Shown in pieces: positions 42,401 through 50,835 of a stretch of DNA of 64,000 bases. Both the position numbers and the translations under genes were made by a program. Under the pieces are notes generated by a model. It had not been told where the DNA came from. It worked only from the letters and a program-made list of their open reading frames with translations, and did no database searches. Origin of the DNA: Psychromicrobium silvestre (GTDB taxonomy: Bacteria > Actinomycetota > Actinomycetes > Actinomycetales > Micrococcaceae). The DNA is taken from NCBI RefSeq assembly GCF_013408295.1, contig NZ_JACBYQ010000002.1, positions 868,001-932,000 of the forward strand, written 5' to 3'. The stretch's first letter is position 1. Each line of letters begins with the position of its first letter.

Positions 42401-44107
42401 ATGCAGGAGGAAAAGGGTCGCTTGGGCGGGTCTCAACTTACCGAAACGGTAGGGGACGGCGAACTGATAGCCAGGGTTCGCGGCGGGGACACCGAAGCAT
42501 TCGAAATATTGTTCCAACGTCACCAAGGGGTGGCGCTCCTTGTTGCGCGTAAAAATTCTGATAATGCTTCAGATGCTGAAGACGCTGTATCAGAAGCCTT
42601 CTCCTCAGTTTTCCAGTCCTTGCGGGAGGGGAAGGGCCCGGATTCCTTCTTCAGAGCCTATTTGCTAACCGTTATCACCAGGGTTGCCCGGCGCCGAAAT
42701 GTTGCTGCCGGAAGGGTGGCCGCAACGGATGACGAGTTACTACTCGATCAGCCCGTACAGTCCCAAGATACGGTGCTTGCCGAGTTCGAGAACGACGCGG
42801 TTTCTCACGCCTTCAAGAGCCTGCCCGAACGGTGGCAGGCGGTGCTTTGGTACCTGGACATTGAGGGGATGAAGCCCGCGGCGGCAGCGCCGTTGCTGGG
42901 CTTGTCTGCGAATGCTGTTTCCGCCTTGGCGCTGCGAGCCCGGGATGGTCTGCGCAAGGAATATTTGCAAAACCATGTCCGGCAGACCACCGAGAGCGAT
43001 CCTTGCTCGCCCTATGCTTCCAAGCTCGGCGCTTATGCCATGCACACCTTGCGCCGTTCGAGTCGGCTAGAGGTAAAGGCGCATCTGGATGATTGTCTCC
43101 GTTGCACCGCGGCCCTGCTCGATCTAAGCGATGTTGGTGCCGCCATGAAAGCCTTCGTGCTGCCTGGCGTGGTGGGCTTCGGCTTCGCCGAATGGCTCAG
43201 CCTTTCCCCCGCTGCGGCAGGAGCCGGGAAACTGGCGCTCGCTTGGGCGCCGGTTAAGAGCATGGCTAGTGCAGGGGTGTCTCAGCTACACGGCCTCGGA
43301 GCTTTCGCTCTTACCACTGCCGCGGGAGTGGTAATTTCAGCCGCCGTAGCCACCACCGCCGTGGCCACTTCCGGTTTTGGTGCCTGGAAGGAGCCCACCC
43401 CGCAAGCGGACGAGCCGGTGGGGATCTCGGTCTCCCAGGTGCAGACTGCTTCGCAGAAGTCCTCTGCGCAGGCTTCTCCGTCCTCCTCCATGGGAAGTCA
43501 GGCCTCGGAGATATCCGCCGGTGCAAGCGCCCCCACATCGGCACCTGCGCAGTTGCCGATCGCGACCGCGCAGACCCCAGCTCAGCCAAGTAGCGCGCCG
43601 ACCAGTTCTCCGCAGCCTACTGCGGCCAGCTCTTCGCAGCCTACGGCGACGAACTCCCCGTCGTCGGCTCCGTCTGAACCGGCAGCCCAAGCCACGACTC
43701 CGCCGGCTGCCACCAAAACTCCCACGGCTCCGATAGTGGTTCCTACTACGCCGGCTGCTGCTACCACGATAACCGGCACGGCCAATGGTTCTGGATCACG
43801 GCCGAACCATCTGACCACGGTAAGTTTTTCCGCCTCCGGATCGGCATCGCTCGGTCCCGCTAAGGTGACCTTCAGCTTGCGGGGCAACCCCAATTCCTCC
43901 TTCGGCAATTGGGTACATCAGCCTGTGGGCTGGAACTGCCAGACGGCTGGAACCACGGTGACCTGCGTCTCGACCCAGCCCTCGCGCAGCGATCTGAGTT
44001 TTGCAGGTTACATACATGCTCACGGCGCAAGCGGTTCGACGATCTTGCATTACGAGTACTCCGCACCGGGTATCACGACGTTCGCTCAGGACTACGCGAT
44101 CCAGTAG
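42401..44107 (+). CDS. Membrane-tethered sigma factor with zinc motif and extracellular domain
   Basis: 568 residues from ATG 42401 (TTG starts at 42368 and 42422 are possible). Residues about 20-100 are a sigma-70 region 2 and about 134-192 a region 4 with helix-turn-helix, an ECF-type layout. Next comes HLDDCLRC (His228, Cys232, Cys235), the H-x3-C-x2-C motif of zinc anti-sigma domains. A membrane span lies near residues 300-325, then a long Ser/Thr/Pro/Ala linker (about 330-450), then an exported strand-rich domain (about 455-568) with one cysteine pair (WNCQTAG ... TVTC). So sensor, anti-sigma-like motif and sigma factor are one chain; release by proteolysis is a possible way to act. Confidence 0.85.
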   Translation: MQEEKGRLGGSQLTETVGDGELIARVRGGDTEAFEILFQRHQGVALLVARKNSDNASDAEDAVSEAFSSVFQSLREGKGPDSFFRAYLLTVITRVARRRNVAAGRVAATDDELLLDQPVQSQDTVLAEFENDAVSHAFKSLPERWQAVLWYLDIEGMKPAAAAPLLGLSANAVSALALRARDGLRKEYLQNHVRQTTESDPCSPYASKLGAYAMHTLRRSSRLEVKAHLDDCLRCTAALLDLSDVGAAMKAFVLPGVVGFGFAEWLSLSPAAAGAGKLALAWAPVKSMASAGVSQLHGLGAFALTTAAGVVISAAVATTAVATSGFGAWKEPTPQADEPVGISVSQVQTASQKSSAQASPSSSMGSQASEISAGASAPTSAPAQLPIATAQTPAQPSSAPTSSPQPTAASSSQPTATNSPSSAPSEPAAQATTPPAATKTPTAPIVVPTTPAAATTITGTANGSGSRPNHLTTVSFSASGSASLGPAKVTFSLRGNPNSSFGNWVHQPVGWNCQTAGTTVTCVSTQPSRSDLSFAGYIHAHGASGSTILHYEYSAPGITTFAQDYAIQ

Positions 44108-44114
44108 TAGTCGT

Positions 44115-44744
44115 TTAGGCGGCACCGCTGGTGATTTTTATAGCGTTTCCCGCGGCGTCGAAGCGCGCCCCGGCTCCTGCTTGGATGAAACGTACCGCAG
44201 CCTCGATCCCTGACTCATCTGCTGTGGTCCGGGAGGCGCTCGCGGTCAGTGAACCGTGAATTAGGTGGGCCAGGTCGGTCACTTCCGTGCGTGGCAAGTA
44301 ACCCTGATCTACCGCCGCCTGCAGGATGTCTTGTAAAAGTTTGCTCAGTTCCCCAACGTGCACGGAGAGCTTGGCGAAAGACTCCGCGGAGAGAACCGAG
44401 CGCATCGCCGGTCCCGGCGGTAGGTGGCGCTTCGAGAGATCTTCGATTTGTGCTCGAACGTAGCAGGCTAGCTGATCCACCGGATTATCCAGTCCGGCCA
44501 GCTCATGTTTCAAATCAGTGAGGAAGCGCCCGGTTTCATCGAGCGCGTAGGCGACCAGCAACTGCTCCAGATCGGCGAAGTAATTGTAGATTGCGGTTCT
44601 GCCCACTCCTGCTCGCCGGGCCACATCGGTCATGGTCAAACCGGGCAGCCCATGGGTGAAGAGGAGCTCCCCGAAAGCGTCGAGTACCTTGCGCTGAGTC
44701 AGCTCGCGCTGTTCGGCGTTGCTGGAGGCGAGAATACGTGGCAT
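44115..44744 (-). CDS. TetR family transcriptional regulator
   Basis: 209 residues. N-terminal helix-turn-helix: RKVLDAFGELLFTHGLPGLTMTDVARRAGVGRTAIYNYFAD, the TetR consensus. The C-terminal domain (about 75-200) is a helical ligand/dimer domain; ligand unknown. It converges with the sigma-fusion gene (seven bases apart). TAAAGT lies six bases before ATG 44744, so the mRNA may be leaderless. Target unknown, possibly itself. Confidence 0.88.
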   Translation of the reverse strand: MPRILASSNAEQRELTQRKVLDAFGELLFTHGLPGLTMTDVARRAGVGRTAIYNYFADLEQLLVAYALDETGRFLTDLKHELAGLDNPVDQLACYVRAQIEDLSKRHLPPGPAMRSVLSAESFAKLSVHVGELSKLLQDILQAAVDQGYLPRTEVTDLAHLIHGSLTASASRTTADESGIEAAVRFIQAGAGARFDAAGNAIKITSGAA

Positions 44745-44750
44745 GTAGAC

Positions 44751-44756
44751 ACTTTA
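44751..44756 (-). promoter_or_regulatory. -10 box of the tetR gene, leaderless arrangement
   Basis: Minus-strand TAAAGT, six bases before ATG 44744; fits TANNNT. Confidence 0.45.
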
Positions 44757-44789
44757 GCCGATTCCGTCATCAAACCCCCACCCTGCAAT

Positions 44790-44882
44790 CCCAGTTGTCC
44801 CACTGCGTGGTGCTGAAGTGGCGGAAGTCTTCTCAAAAACGTCACATCTGCAACACCAGTAACATTCAGTGGGACAACTGGG
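44790..44882. repeat. Wide-spaced 16-bp inverted repeat
   Basis: CCCAGTTGTCCCACTG (44790-44805) and its exact complement (44867-44882), 61 bases apart, between the tetR start and the end of the Gfo/Idh/MocA gene. Function unknown; perhaps a mobile-element remnant or a looped regulatory site. Confidence 0.75.
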
Positions 44883-44906
44883 TAGAGATCTGGGGTGGTG
44901 GTGGGG

Positions 44907-46031
44907 TTAGAGGGGTTGGCGGGTGCCTTGGGCGGCGCTTGATCGGCTAATCGCATCGAGCACCGTCTGTACCTGCAAACCCTCGGCGAAGGACGGCGAG
45001 GGCGGCCGGCCGGCTTCGATGCAGAGCAGGAAATCCCGGATCTGGTGGCTGAAGCTGTGCTCCCAGCCGATCACATGACCCGGTGGCCACCAGGCGTCTA
45101 GATACGGATGGCTAGCTTCGGTGACCAGAATCTTTCGGAAACCTTGCTCTCCGAGCGGCAAGTCGGAATCGAAGAACTCAAGCTCGTTCAGCCGTTCCAG
45201 GTCGAAGCGAAGGGCACCGCGACTGCCGTAGATTTCCAATTGCAGAGCGTTCTTCCGGCCGGTAGCAGCCCGGGACACCTCAACGCTAGCCAGTGCCCCC
45301 GACTCAAGATCCAAGGTGGCCCAGGCCGCATCGTCCACCGTCACCGGCTCCAAGCCATCGGGTCCCGGACGGGAAGGCACAAAGGTCTGCAGTCTGCCGG
45401 AGACCGAACGCACCTTCTCGCCCAGCACGAACTGAATAAGGTCGACGACGTGGCTTGCGATATCGCCGAGCGCACCCGAGCCTGCGGTTTCCTTGCGTAG
45501 CCGCCAACTCATCCCGGCGTTCTCATCAGCCAGCCAGTCCTGCAGGTAACTGCCCTTGACCTGGCGGATGGTGCCGAGCCTGCCGGCGGCGACGAGTTCC
45601 CGAGCCAGCGCGAGAGCCGGTACCCGCCGATAGTTGTAACCCACCATGGAGAACACCCCACGCGATTCAGCCCTCGCCGCAGCCTCAACCATGTTCCGAG
45701 CCTCGGTAACAGAATTGGCTAACGGCTTCTCAACCAGCACATGCTTCCCCGCAGCCAGGGCGGCGATCGCGATCTCGGCATGCGTCCAACCCGGCGTGCA
45801 AATATCCACAACCTGGATATCGTCACGCTCTAGAACGCGTCGCCAGTCCGTTTCCGACTCGGCCCAGCCATAGCGTTCGGCGGCAGCCGCGGTGGCGGTG
45901 GCATCACGACCCACCAAGACCTTCTGTTCATAACGCGGCACGTCGAACACTGCGCCGACATTGCGCCAGGCAGCAGAGTGGGCTTTGCCCATAAAGGCAT
46001 AGCCGATGACCGCGACTCCTAACGCATCCAC
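44907..46031 (-). CDS. Gfo/Idh/MocA family oxidoreductase
   Basis: 374 residues. NAD(P)-binding GVAVIGYAFMGKAHSAAW (residues 4-22), DICTPGWTHAEIAIAALAAGKHVLVEKPLA with the family EKP motif, and the C-terminal substrate domain with GDIASHVVDLIQFVLGEK, including a catalytic His. Oxidises or reduces a sugar or inositol. Last gene of the isomerase-dehydrogenase operon, three bases after the second dehydrogenase. Probably works with it on one catabolic route. Confidence 0.9.
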   Translation of the reverse strand: MDALGVAVIGYAFMGKAHSAAWRNVGAVFDVPRYEQKVLVGRDATATAAAAERYGWAESETDWRRVLERDDIQVVDICTPGWTHAEIAIAALAAGKHVLVEKPLANSVTEARNMVEAAARAESRGVFSMVGYNYRRVPALALARELVAAGRLGTIRQVKGSYLQDWLADENAGMSWRLRKETAGSGALGDIASHVVDLIQFVLGEKVRSVSGRLQTFVPSRPGPDGLEPVTVDDAAWATLDLESGALASVEVSRAATGRKNALQLEIYGSRGALRFDLERLNELEFFDSDLPLGEQGFRKILVTEASHPYLDAWWPPGHVIGWEHSFSHQIRDFLLCIEAGRPPSPSFAEGLQVQTVLDAISRSSAAQGTRQPL

Positions 46032-46034
46032 GGC

Positions 46035-47138
46035 TCAGCCTTCCAAGGTCTTTGCGTAGGGATCCCAGCCCTCGGGCAGGGCCTCGGTGCGCGGTGCCGT
46101 GGAATTGAGGCGAACGAATTCGCCGCGTTCTGCGGATTCTGCAATCGCCACCATGGCATCCACCACATGGTACGCCTGAGCTCCAGTGGCCCGATGTGGC
46201 TGATCGGCACGCAGCGAGCGAGCCAAATCGAGTACGCCAAGCCCTCTGCCCGCGGCAGCCCCGGAACTCGGCACCGTGGTCCACTCATCGGAACCTTTCG
46301 CGCAGATCTTAATGTCGCCGTCGAAATTATTCGGATCGGGAAGCGCGATAGTCGCCTCGCTGCCGGTAATCTCGACGAAGCCCATCCGCGGCTTGGGGGA
46401 GTCAAAGCTGAAGGTGCTCTGCGCCGAACCGCCCTCCGCGAACTGCAATAGCGCGCCAATATGGGTGGGTACCTCCACCTCGAAGCTTTCCCCGGCCTTC
46501 GGGCCGGAGCCGATCACGCGCGAGGTTTGAGCCTTTGAGCCAAGGGCCGCGACCTGGGAGATGGAACCGAAGGTCTGCATCAGGGCGGTCAGATAATAAG
46601 GACCCATATCGAAAAGCGGGCCGGCGCCTTGCTGGAAGAGGAAGGCCGGATTAGGGTGCCAGGATTCCGGGCCGGGGGACTGGAACAAAGTGAGCGCGGT
46701 TAGCGGTTGGCCAATATCTCCACCTTCGATCATTCGACGCGCGGTTTGCAGTCCGGCACCCAGGAAGGTATCCGGAGCGCAGCCCAGACGTAGCCCGGCT
46801 ACCTCCGCTGCCGCTAGCAGGCCGAGACCACTTTGCCGGTCCAGGGAGAAAGGTTTCTCGCTCCAGACATGCTTTCCGGCGGCCACCGCAGCGCTGGCGA
46901 CCTCCACGTGGGCGGCTGGAATGGTCAGATTGACCACGATCTCCACCTCGGGGTGGTTCAGCGCCGTCTCAACTCCGCCGTGGCTCTCAACCCCAAATTC
47001 TGCCGCCCGCTCGGCGGCTGCGGCCTCGAAAAGATCGGCTACCACGTGGACCTTGAGGTCCGGGAAGGCTGTGAGATTCTCCAGATACTGCTTGCTGATG
47101 ACGCCAGCGCCAATGACGGCTACGCCCACCGGGCTCAT
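46035..47138 (-). CDS. Gfo/Idh/MocA family oxidoreductase
   Basis: 367 residues, a distinct member from the 44907 gene. Rossmann loop VGVAVIGAGVISKQYLEN, then VNLTIPAAHVEVASAAVAAGKHVWSEKPFS, and DMGPYYLTALMQTFGSI in the substrate domain. Sugar dehydrogenase of unknown specificity. Overlaps the isomerase gene by four bases (ATGA). Confidence 0.9.
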   Translation of the reverse strand: MSPVGVAVIGAGVISKQYLENLTAFPDLKVHVVADLFEAAAAERAAEFGVESHGGVETALNHPEVEIVVNLTIPAAHVEVASAAVAAGKHVWSEKPFSLDRQSGLGLLAAAEVAGLRLGCAPDTFLGAGLQTARRMIEGGDIGQPLTALTLFQSPGPESWHPNPAFLFQQGAGPLFDMGPYYLTALMQTFGSISQVAALGSKAQTSRVIGSGPKAGESFEVEVPTHIGALLQFAEGGSAQSTFSFDSPKPRMGFVEITGSEATIALPDPNNFDGDIKICAKGSDEWTTVPSSGAAAGRGLGVLDLARSLRADQPHRATGAQAYHVVDAMVAIAESAERGEFVRLNSTAPRTEALPEGWDPYAKTLEG

Positions 47139-47893
47139 GAGTCAGCCTTGAGGTAAGCCAGGCTCTGAGCCAGGCCCTCGAAGATGTCGCCGCGGAAGTC
47201 GTCGAATTCCACCACTCCGACCTGTAGGGCTGGAACCGCCGCGAGAACGGCAGCGATATCTACTTTGCCCTGCCCTGCGGGAAGCTGGTCCAAGGGTTCG
47301 GTGCTGAGCGGCCCGTCCTTGAGGTGGATGAATTTCACCCGGTCGCCCAGTCGGCGCAGCAGCTCTGCAGGGTCCTGGCCGGAGACCGCAGCCCAATAGG
47401 TATCCACTTCGAGCACGACGGCGTCATCAAGGGTTTCGGTCAGCACTTCCAAGGCGGTGGTTCCGTCAATTTCGGTGCCCGGCTCCCACCAGTGGTTGTG
47501 GTAACCAACGGTAATGCCGTATTCGGTGCCCTTGGCGGCAGCCGCGTTCAGCCCGGCAGCAATCTGTTCGACGTCGGCCCGCGTCTTCCAGCGTTCCTCC
47601 GGGATGAAGGGATCAATGACGGTGCCGATACCGAGGGTCTTGGCTGCTTGAAAGATTTCGTCCTGATCGGAGCTGAGTAAGGGTGCATGCCCGCTCGGGG
47701 CGGTTAAGCCGTGTTTGCCGAGCGCTTCGGAGAGCGGAGCGGCGAGAGCCACGAAATTGTAGGGTTCCACCGAGAGGAACCCCAGTTCAGCAACTTTGGC
47801 AATGGTTCCGGCGAGATCGTCTTCCAGTTGGCGACGGACCGAGTAGAGCTGGACCGAAAGCTGCTGAAGTGGGAGTTGGAAAGGCTGGGTCAT
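47135..47893 (-). CDS. Sugar phosphate isomerase/epimerase (TIM barrel)
   Basis: 252 residues, xylose-isomerase-like TIM barrel. Divalent-metal ligands are spread as usual: Glu in LSVEPYNF, Asp in GTVIDPFI and Asp in VLEVDTYWA, and His in KFIHLKDGP followed by VVEFDDFRGD. Acts on a sugar or inositol derivative together with the two dehydrogenases downstream. ATG 47893 has AAGGAG at 47900-47905; the frame extends 14 codons further up without homology. First gene of the operon, with promoter and operator at 47938-47973. Confidence 0.87.
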   Translation of the reverse strand: MTQPFQLPLQQLSVQLYSVRRQLEDDLAGTIAKVAELGFLSVEPYNFVALAAPLSEALGKHGLTAPSGHAPLLSSDQDEIFQAAKTLGIGTVIDPFIPEERWKTRADVEQIAAGLNAAAAKGTEYGITVGYHNHWWEPGTEIDGTTALEVLTETLDDAVVLEVDTYWAAVSGQDPAELLRRLGDRVKFIHLKDGPLSTEPLDQLPAGQGKVDIAAVLAAVPALQVGVVEFDDFRGDIFEGLAQSLAYLKADS

Positions 47894-47937
47894 GTGTCGC
47901 TCCTTGTGGTTACTGGGTGAGCCGTGGATCACCATCT

Positions 47938-47965
47938 ACTGTAGTTAACTTTTACCAATGGTCAA
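47938..47965 (-). promoter_or_regulatory. Promoter of the isomerase/dehydrogenase operon
   Basis: Minus-strand -35 TTGACC (47960-47965), 16-base spacer, -10 TACAGT (47938-47943). Confidence 0.6.
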
Positions 47966-47973
47966 GCAAAAGT
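47948..47973. promoter_or_regulatory. Likely ROK operator, copy 1
   Basis: 26-bp site with arms ACTTTT (47948-47953) and AAAAGT (47968-47973), overlapping the -35 of the isomerase promoter. Read on the minus strand it is nearly identical to the site at 49289-49314 (22 of 26 positions). Confidence 0.6.
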
Positions 47974-48032
47974 AGACATAAAACCGACAATACTTGTGAC
48001 ATGCAGGGCTTTGCCGTGCTATCACTGAGTTC

Positions 48033-49241
48033 ATGTCTACGCCGCAGCGCAGCACCTCATTCGCCCAGAGTAGCCCAGTGGGCACACTCACCCGCGCCGG
48101 GGAGCTCTTTCAGATTTTTCGGGACGGGCAGGCTCGGACTCGCGCCGAATTGGCCGAAATGACCGGCTTGGCTCGTTCTACGGTGGCCGCTCGGCTGGAC
48201 GCTTTGACCGCCCTCGGCCTGATTGGTCCCGCTGGTGAGGCGCTCTCCTCGGGCGGAAGGCCGCCGTCGCGGGTTGCCTTTAAGCCAGCCTCCGCGGTGA
48301 TTTTGGCCGCAGATATCGGTGCCACCCACATGCTGGTTGGACTCACCGATTTGAGTGGCCGACTGATTGATGAGCGGCGGGCCGGTACGGACATCGCCGG
48401 CGGGCCGGAGGTGGTACTTGATCAGATGGTCGAGCTGGCTACTCAGCTCCTGGCCGCCTCCGGGCGGAGTTCCGGGGAGCTCGCCGGGATAGGGATCGGG
48501 CTGCCCGGGCCGGTAGAGCACAGCAGTGGCAAGCCGACTAACCCCCCGATTATGCCGGGATGGGATCGTTTCGATGTGCCGGGGTATATCCAGGGCAGCT
48601 TTGATACGCAGGTGCTAGTGGACAACGATGTGAACATTATGGCATTGGGGGAGCGGGCGGCTTTCTGGTCGGAAGCCCAGGATCTGCTTTTCGTTAAGGT
48701 GGCCACCGGAATTGGGTCCGGGGTAGTCTGCGGTGGGCTACTGCAGCGGGGGGCCGATGGCACCGCCGGGGATTTGGGGCACATTCGAGTACCGCGTGGC
48801 TCCGGAGTGTTCTGCCGTTGCGGCAACGAAGGTTGTTTGGAGGCGATCGCCTCCGGCCCGGCTATTGCGCGTGCGCTGAGTAAGGCCGGGCTGCCAGCCG
48901 TCGACGGTGAAGAAGTGCTGTCCCTGGTGCGGGCGGGCAATGTCCAGGCGATCCAGGCGATTCGGCAGGCCGGGCGCGACGTTGGTGATGTGCTGGCAAC
49001 CTGTGTCAGCATGCTGAACCCAGCGGTGATAGTGATCGGAGGATCGCTAGCTGCCGCCGGTGAGCATTTGATTGCCGGGGTGCGTGAGGTGGTTTATAGC
49101 CGCTCGCTGCCGCTGGCCACCTCGCGGCTGCAGATTGTGCAATCCAGGGCGGCAGGTGAGGCAGGAGTGCTTGGAGCGAGCCGGATGGTTAGCGATCACG
49201 TGCTTTCAGCGGCCCGGATTGATGCGGCACTGAACAGTTGA
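48033..49241 (+). CDS. ROK family transcriptional regulator
   Basis: 402 residues. N-terminal winged helix-turn-helix (about residues 18-75, ARTRAELAEMTGLARSTVAARLDAL), then a ROK sugar-kinase-like domain with DIGATHMLVGL, GIGIGLPGPVEH, VDNDVNIMALGE and the zinc site CRCGNEGCLEAIAS (CxCGxxGCxE). Such proteins repress sugar genes until a sugar binds. It is divergent from the dehydrogenase operon and followed by the ABC transporter; a shared site at 47948 and 49289 suggests it controls both. GTG/TTG alternatives exist but ATG 48033 gives the usual start. Confidence 0.88.
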   Translation: MSTPQRSTSFAQSSPVGTLTRAGELFQIFRDGQARTRAELAEMTGLARSTVAARLDALTALGLIGPAGEALSSGGRPPSRVAFKPASAVILAADIGATHMLVGLTDLSGRLIDERRAGTDIAGGPEVVLDQMVELATQLLAASGRSSGELAGIGIGLPGPVEHSSGKPTNPPIMPGWDRFDVPGYIQGSFDTQVLVDNDVNIMALGERAAFWSEAQDLLFVKVATGIGSGVVCGGLLQRGADGTAGDLGHIRVPRGSGVFCRCGNEGCLEAIASGPAIARALSKAGLPAVDGEEVLSLVRAGNVQAIQAIRQAGRDVGDVLATCVSMLNPAVIVIGGSLAAAGEHLIAGVREVVYSRSLPLATSRLQIVQSRAAGEAGVLGASRMVSDHVLSAARIDAALNS

Positions 49242-49288
49242 ACGGCTAATTTCGATAATTCTTTGCTAGAAATGTCGAGATTTGTCCG

Positions 49289-49314
49289 ACTTTTGATTGA
49301 CGATTGGCATAAGT
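49289..49314. promoter_or_regulatory. Likely ROK operator, copy 2
   Basis: 26-bp site with arms ACTTTT (49289-49294) and ATAAGT (49309-49314) that covers the -35 of the transporter promoter; near match to 47948-47973. Confidence 0.6.
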
Positions 49315-49325
49315 TGCTCTATGTT
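49297..49325 (+). promoter_or_regulatory. Promoter of the ABC transporter operon
   Basis: -35 TTGACG (49297-49302), 17-base spacer, -10 TATGTT (49320-49325), about 72 bases before the GTG start at 49397. Confidence 0.7.
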
Positions 49326-49396
49326 GAGTACAACTTTGGCGCGGACTCATGGGGATGAGATCGTCCGGCGCCACACCATCGACAAGGAAGTCAAAA

Positions 49397-50701
49397 GTGA
49401 AAGTTCGCAAAATTGCTGCACTCGCGGCCATAACAGCTCTCGCACTCGGTACCGCCGCTTGCGGGGGGAACAGCTCTAGTAACAGCAGTTCCGGCGGTGG
49501 CACCCTGACCTATTGGGCCTCCAACCAGGGCACTAGCTTGGACAATGACAAGCAGACCCTGACTCCGGTGCTGCAGAAATTCGAGCAACAGACTGGAATC
49601 AAGGTCAATCTCGAAGTGATCGGCTGGAACGATCTGCAGACCCGAATCCAGACCGCTGTCACCTCGGGCCAGGCGCCCGACGTGGTCAATATTGGCAATA
49701 CCTGGGCTTCTTCGCTGCAAGCCACCGGAGCCTTCTTGCCCTATGGCGACGCCGAGATGCAGGCAATTGGCGGTGCAGATAAGTTCGTGAAGACCGCGCT
49801 GGATACCGGAGGCGCGGCCGGGCAGCCGCCGACCTCGGTGCCGCTCTACGGCTTTGCCTATGGCCTGTACTACAACAAGGCGATGTTCACCGCCGCTGGC
49901 TTAAAGCCGCCGACCACCTGGGAAGACATGGTGGCGGATGCCAAGAAGCTGACCACAGGGGGCAAGCACGGATTCGCCTTGGCAGCTGGTAGCTACACCG
50001 AGAACGCGCACTTCGCTTTCATTAACTCCGCCCAGGAAGGCGCCGAGCTCTTCGACGGGAACGCTCAGCCGACCTTCGACTCAGACGGAGTGGTGAACGG
50101 AATCAAGCGGTACCTGGACCTGATGCAGACCGACAAAGTGGCCGATGTGGCGAATGTTCAGTATGACAATGCGACCAAGGTGGTCAATGACTTCGCGACC
50201 GGCAAAGTCGCGATGGCACTGACCCAGAACAATGCGGATAACTCGATCGTGGCCAATGGCATGAAGAGCGATGCCTACGGCGTGGTTCCCCTCCCGTCAC
50301 CGCAGGGCGCGAAGCAGCAGGTCGCCAGCTTCGTGGCAGGGATCAACCTCTCCGTCTTCAAGAACACCAAGAACAAGGATGCCGCGCTGCAGTTCGTGAA
50401 GTTCATGACTAGCTCGGAGACGCAGACCACCCTGGGTAAGCCGTTCTCCTCGCTGCCGGTACTCAAGGATGCCAAGCCGGTGTTTACCGATAACGCCGAG
50501 GAGGCAGCAACCTTCGCGGACATCTACTCCAATAAGTCCAAGCCGCTACCGTTGACGGCCAATGAGGACCAGTTTGAGAGCACGGTGGGCAAGGCTATGA
50601 ACCAGTTCTTCGCGAAGATCGCTTCCGGCGGCACGGTGAGCGCCGACGAGATCCGCGAAGCGCTCAAAACCGCCCAGCAGCAGGTAGCCGCGGCCGGATA
50701 A
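49397..50701 (+). CDS. Sugar ABC transporter substrate-binding lipoprotein
   Basis: 434 residues, SBP cluster D type. Signal peptide MKVRKIAALAAITALALGTAAC with a lipobox-like TAAC (Cys23), Ser/Gly linker, then the two-lobed binding fold: LTYWASNQGTSLDND, VNLEVIGWNDLQTRIQTAV, VVNIGNTWASSLQ, FVAGINLSVFKNTKNKDAALQFVKFM. GTG 49397 is preceded by AAGGAAG (49384-49390). The frame reaches 16 codons further upstream, but the basic start fits a signal peptide better here. Delivers a sugar to the permeases that follow. Confidence 0.92.
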   Translation: MKVRKIAALAAITALALGTAACGGNSSSNSSSGGGTLTYWASNQGTSLDNDKQTLTPVLQKFEQQTGIKVNLEVIGWNDLQTRIQTAVTSGQAPDVVNIGNTWASSLQATGAFLPYGDAEMQAIGGADKFVKTALDTGGAAGQPPTSVPLYGFAYGLYYNKAMFTAAGLKPPTTWEDMVADAKKLTTGGKHGFALAAGSYTENAHFAFINSAQEGAELFDGNAQPTFDSDGVVNGIKRYLDLMQTDKVADVANVQYDNATKVVNDFATGKVAMALTQNNADNSIVANGMKSDAYGVVPLPSPQGAKQQVASFVAGINLSVFKNTKNKDAALQFVKFMTSSETQTTLGKPFSSLPVLKDAKPVFTDNAEEAATFADIYSNKSKPLPLTANEDQFESTVGKAMNQFFAKIASGGTVSADEIREALKTAQQQVAAAG

Positions 50702-50835
50702 GACCGCTGGGGGCGCTCCATCTCTTGCACGCACTCTTGCACGCGGCGATATCGAAGTGATGTCAAAGCGATATTCGCAGGCGATGGCGCGCCCCCTACG
50801 ATCTCCGCCCCACCGATTCAGGGAGAGTGTCCGTT

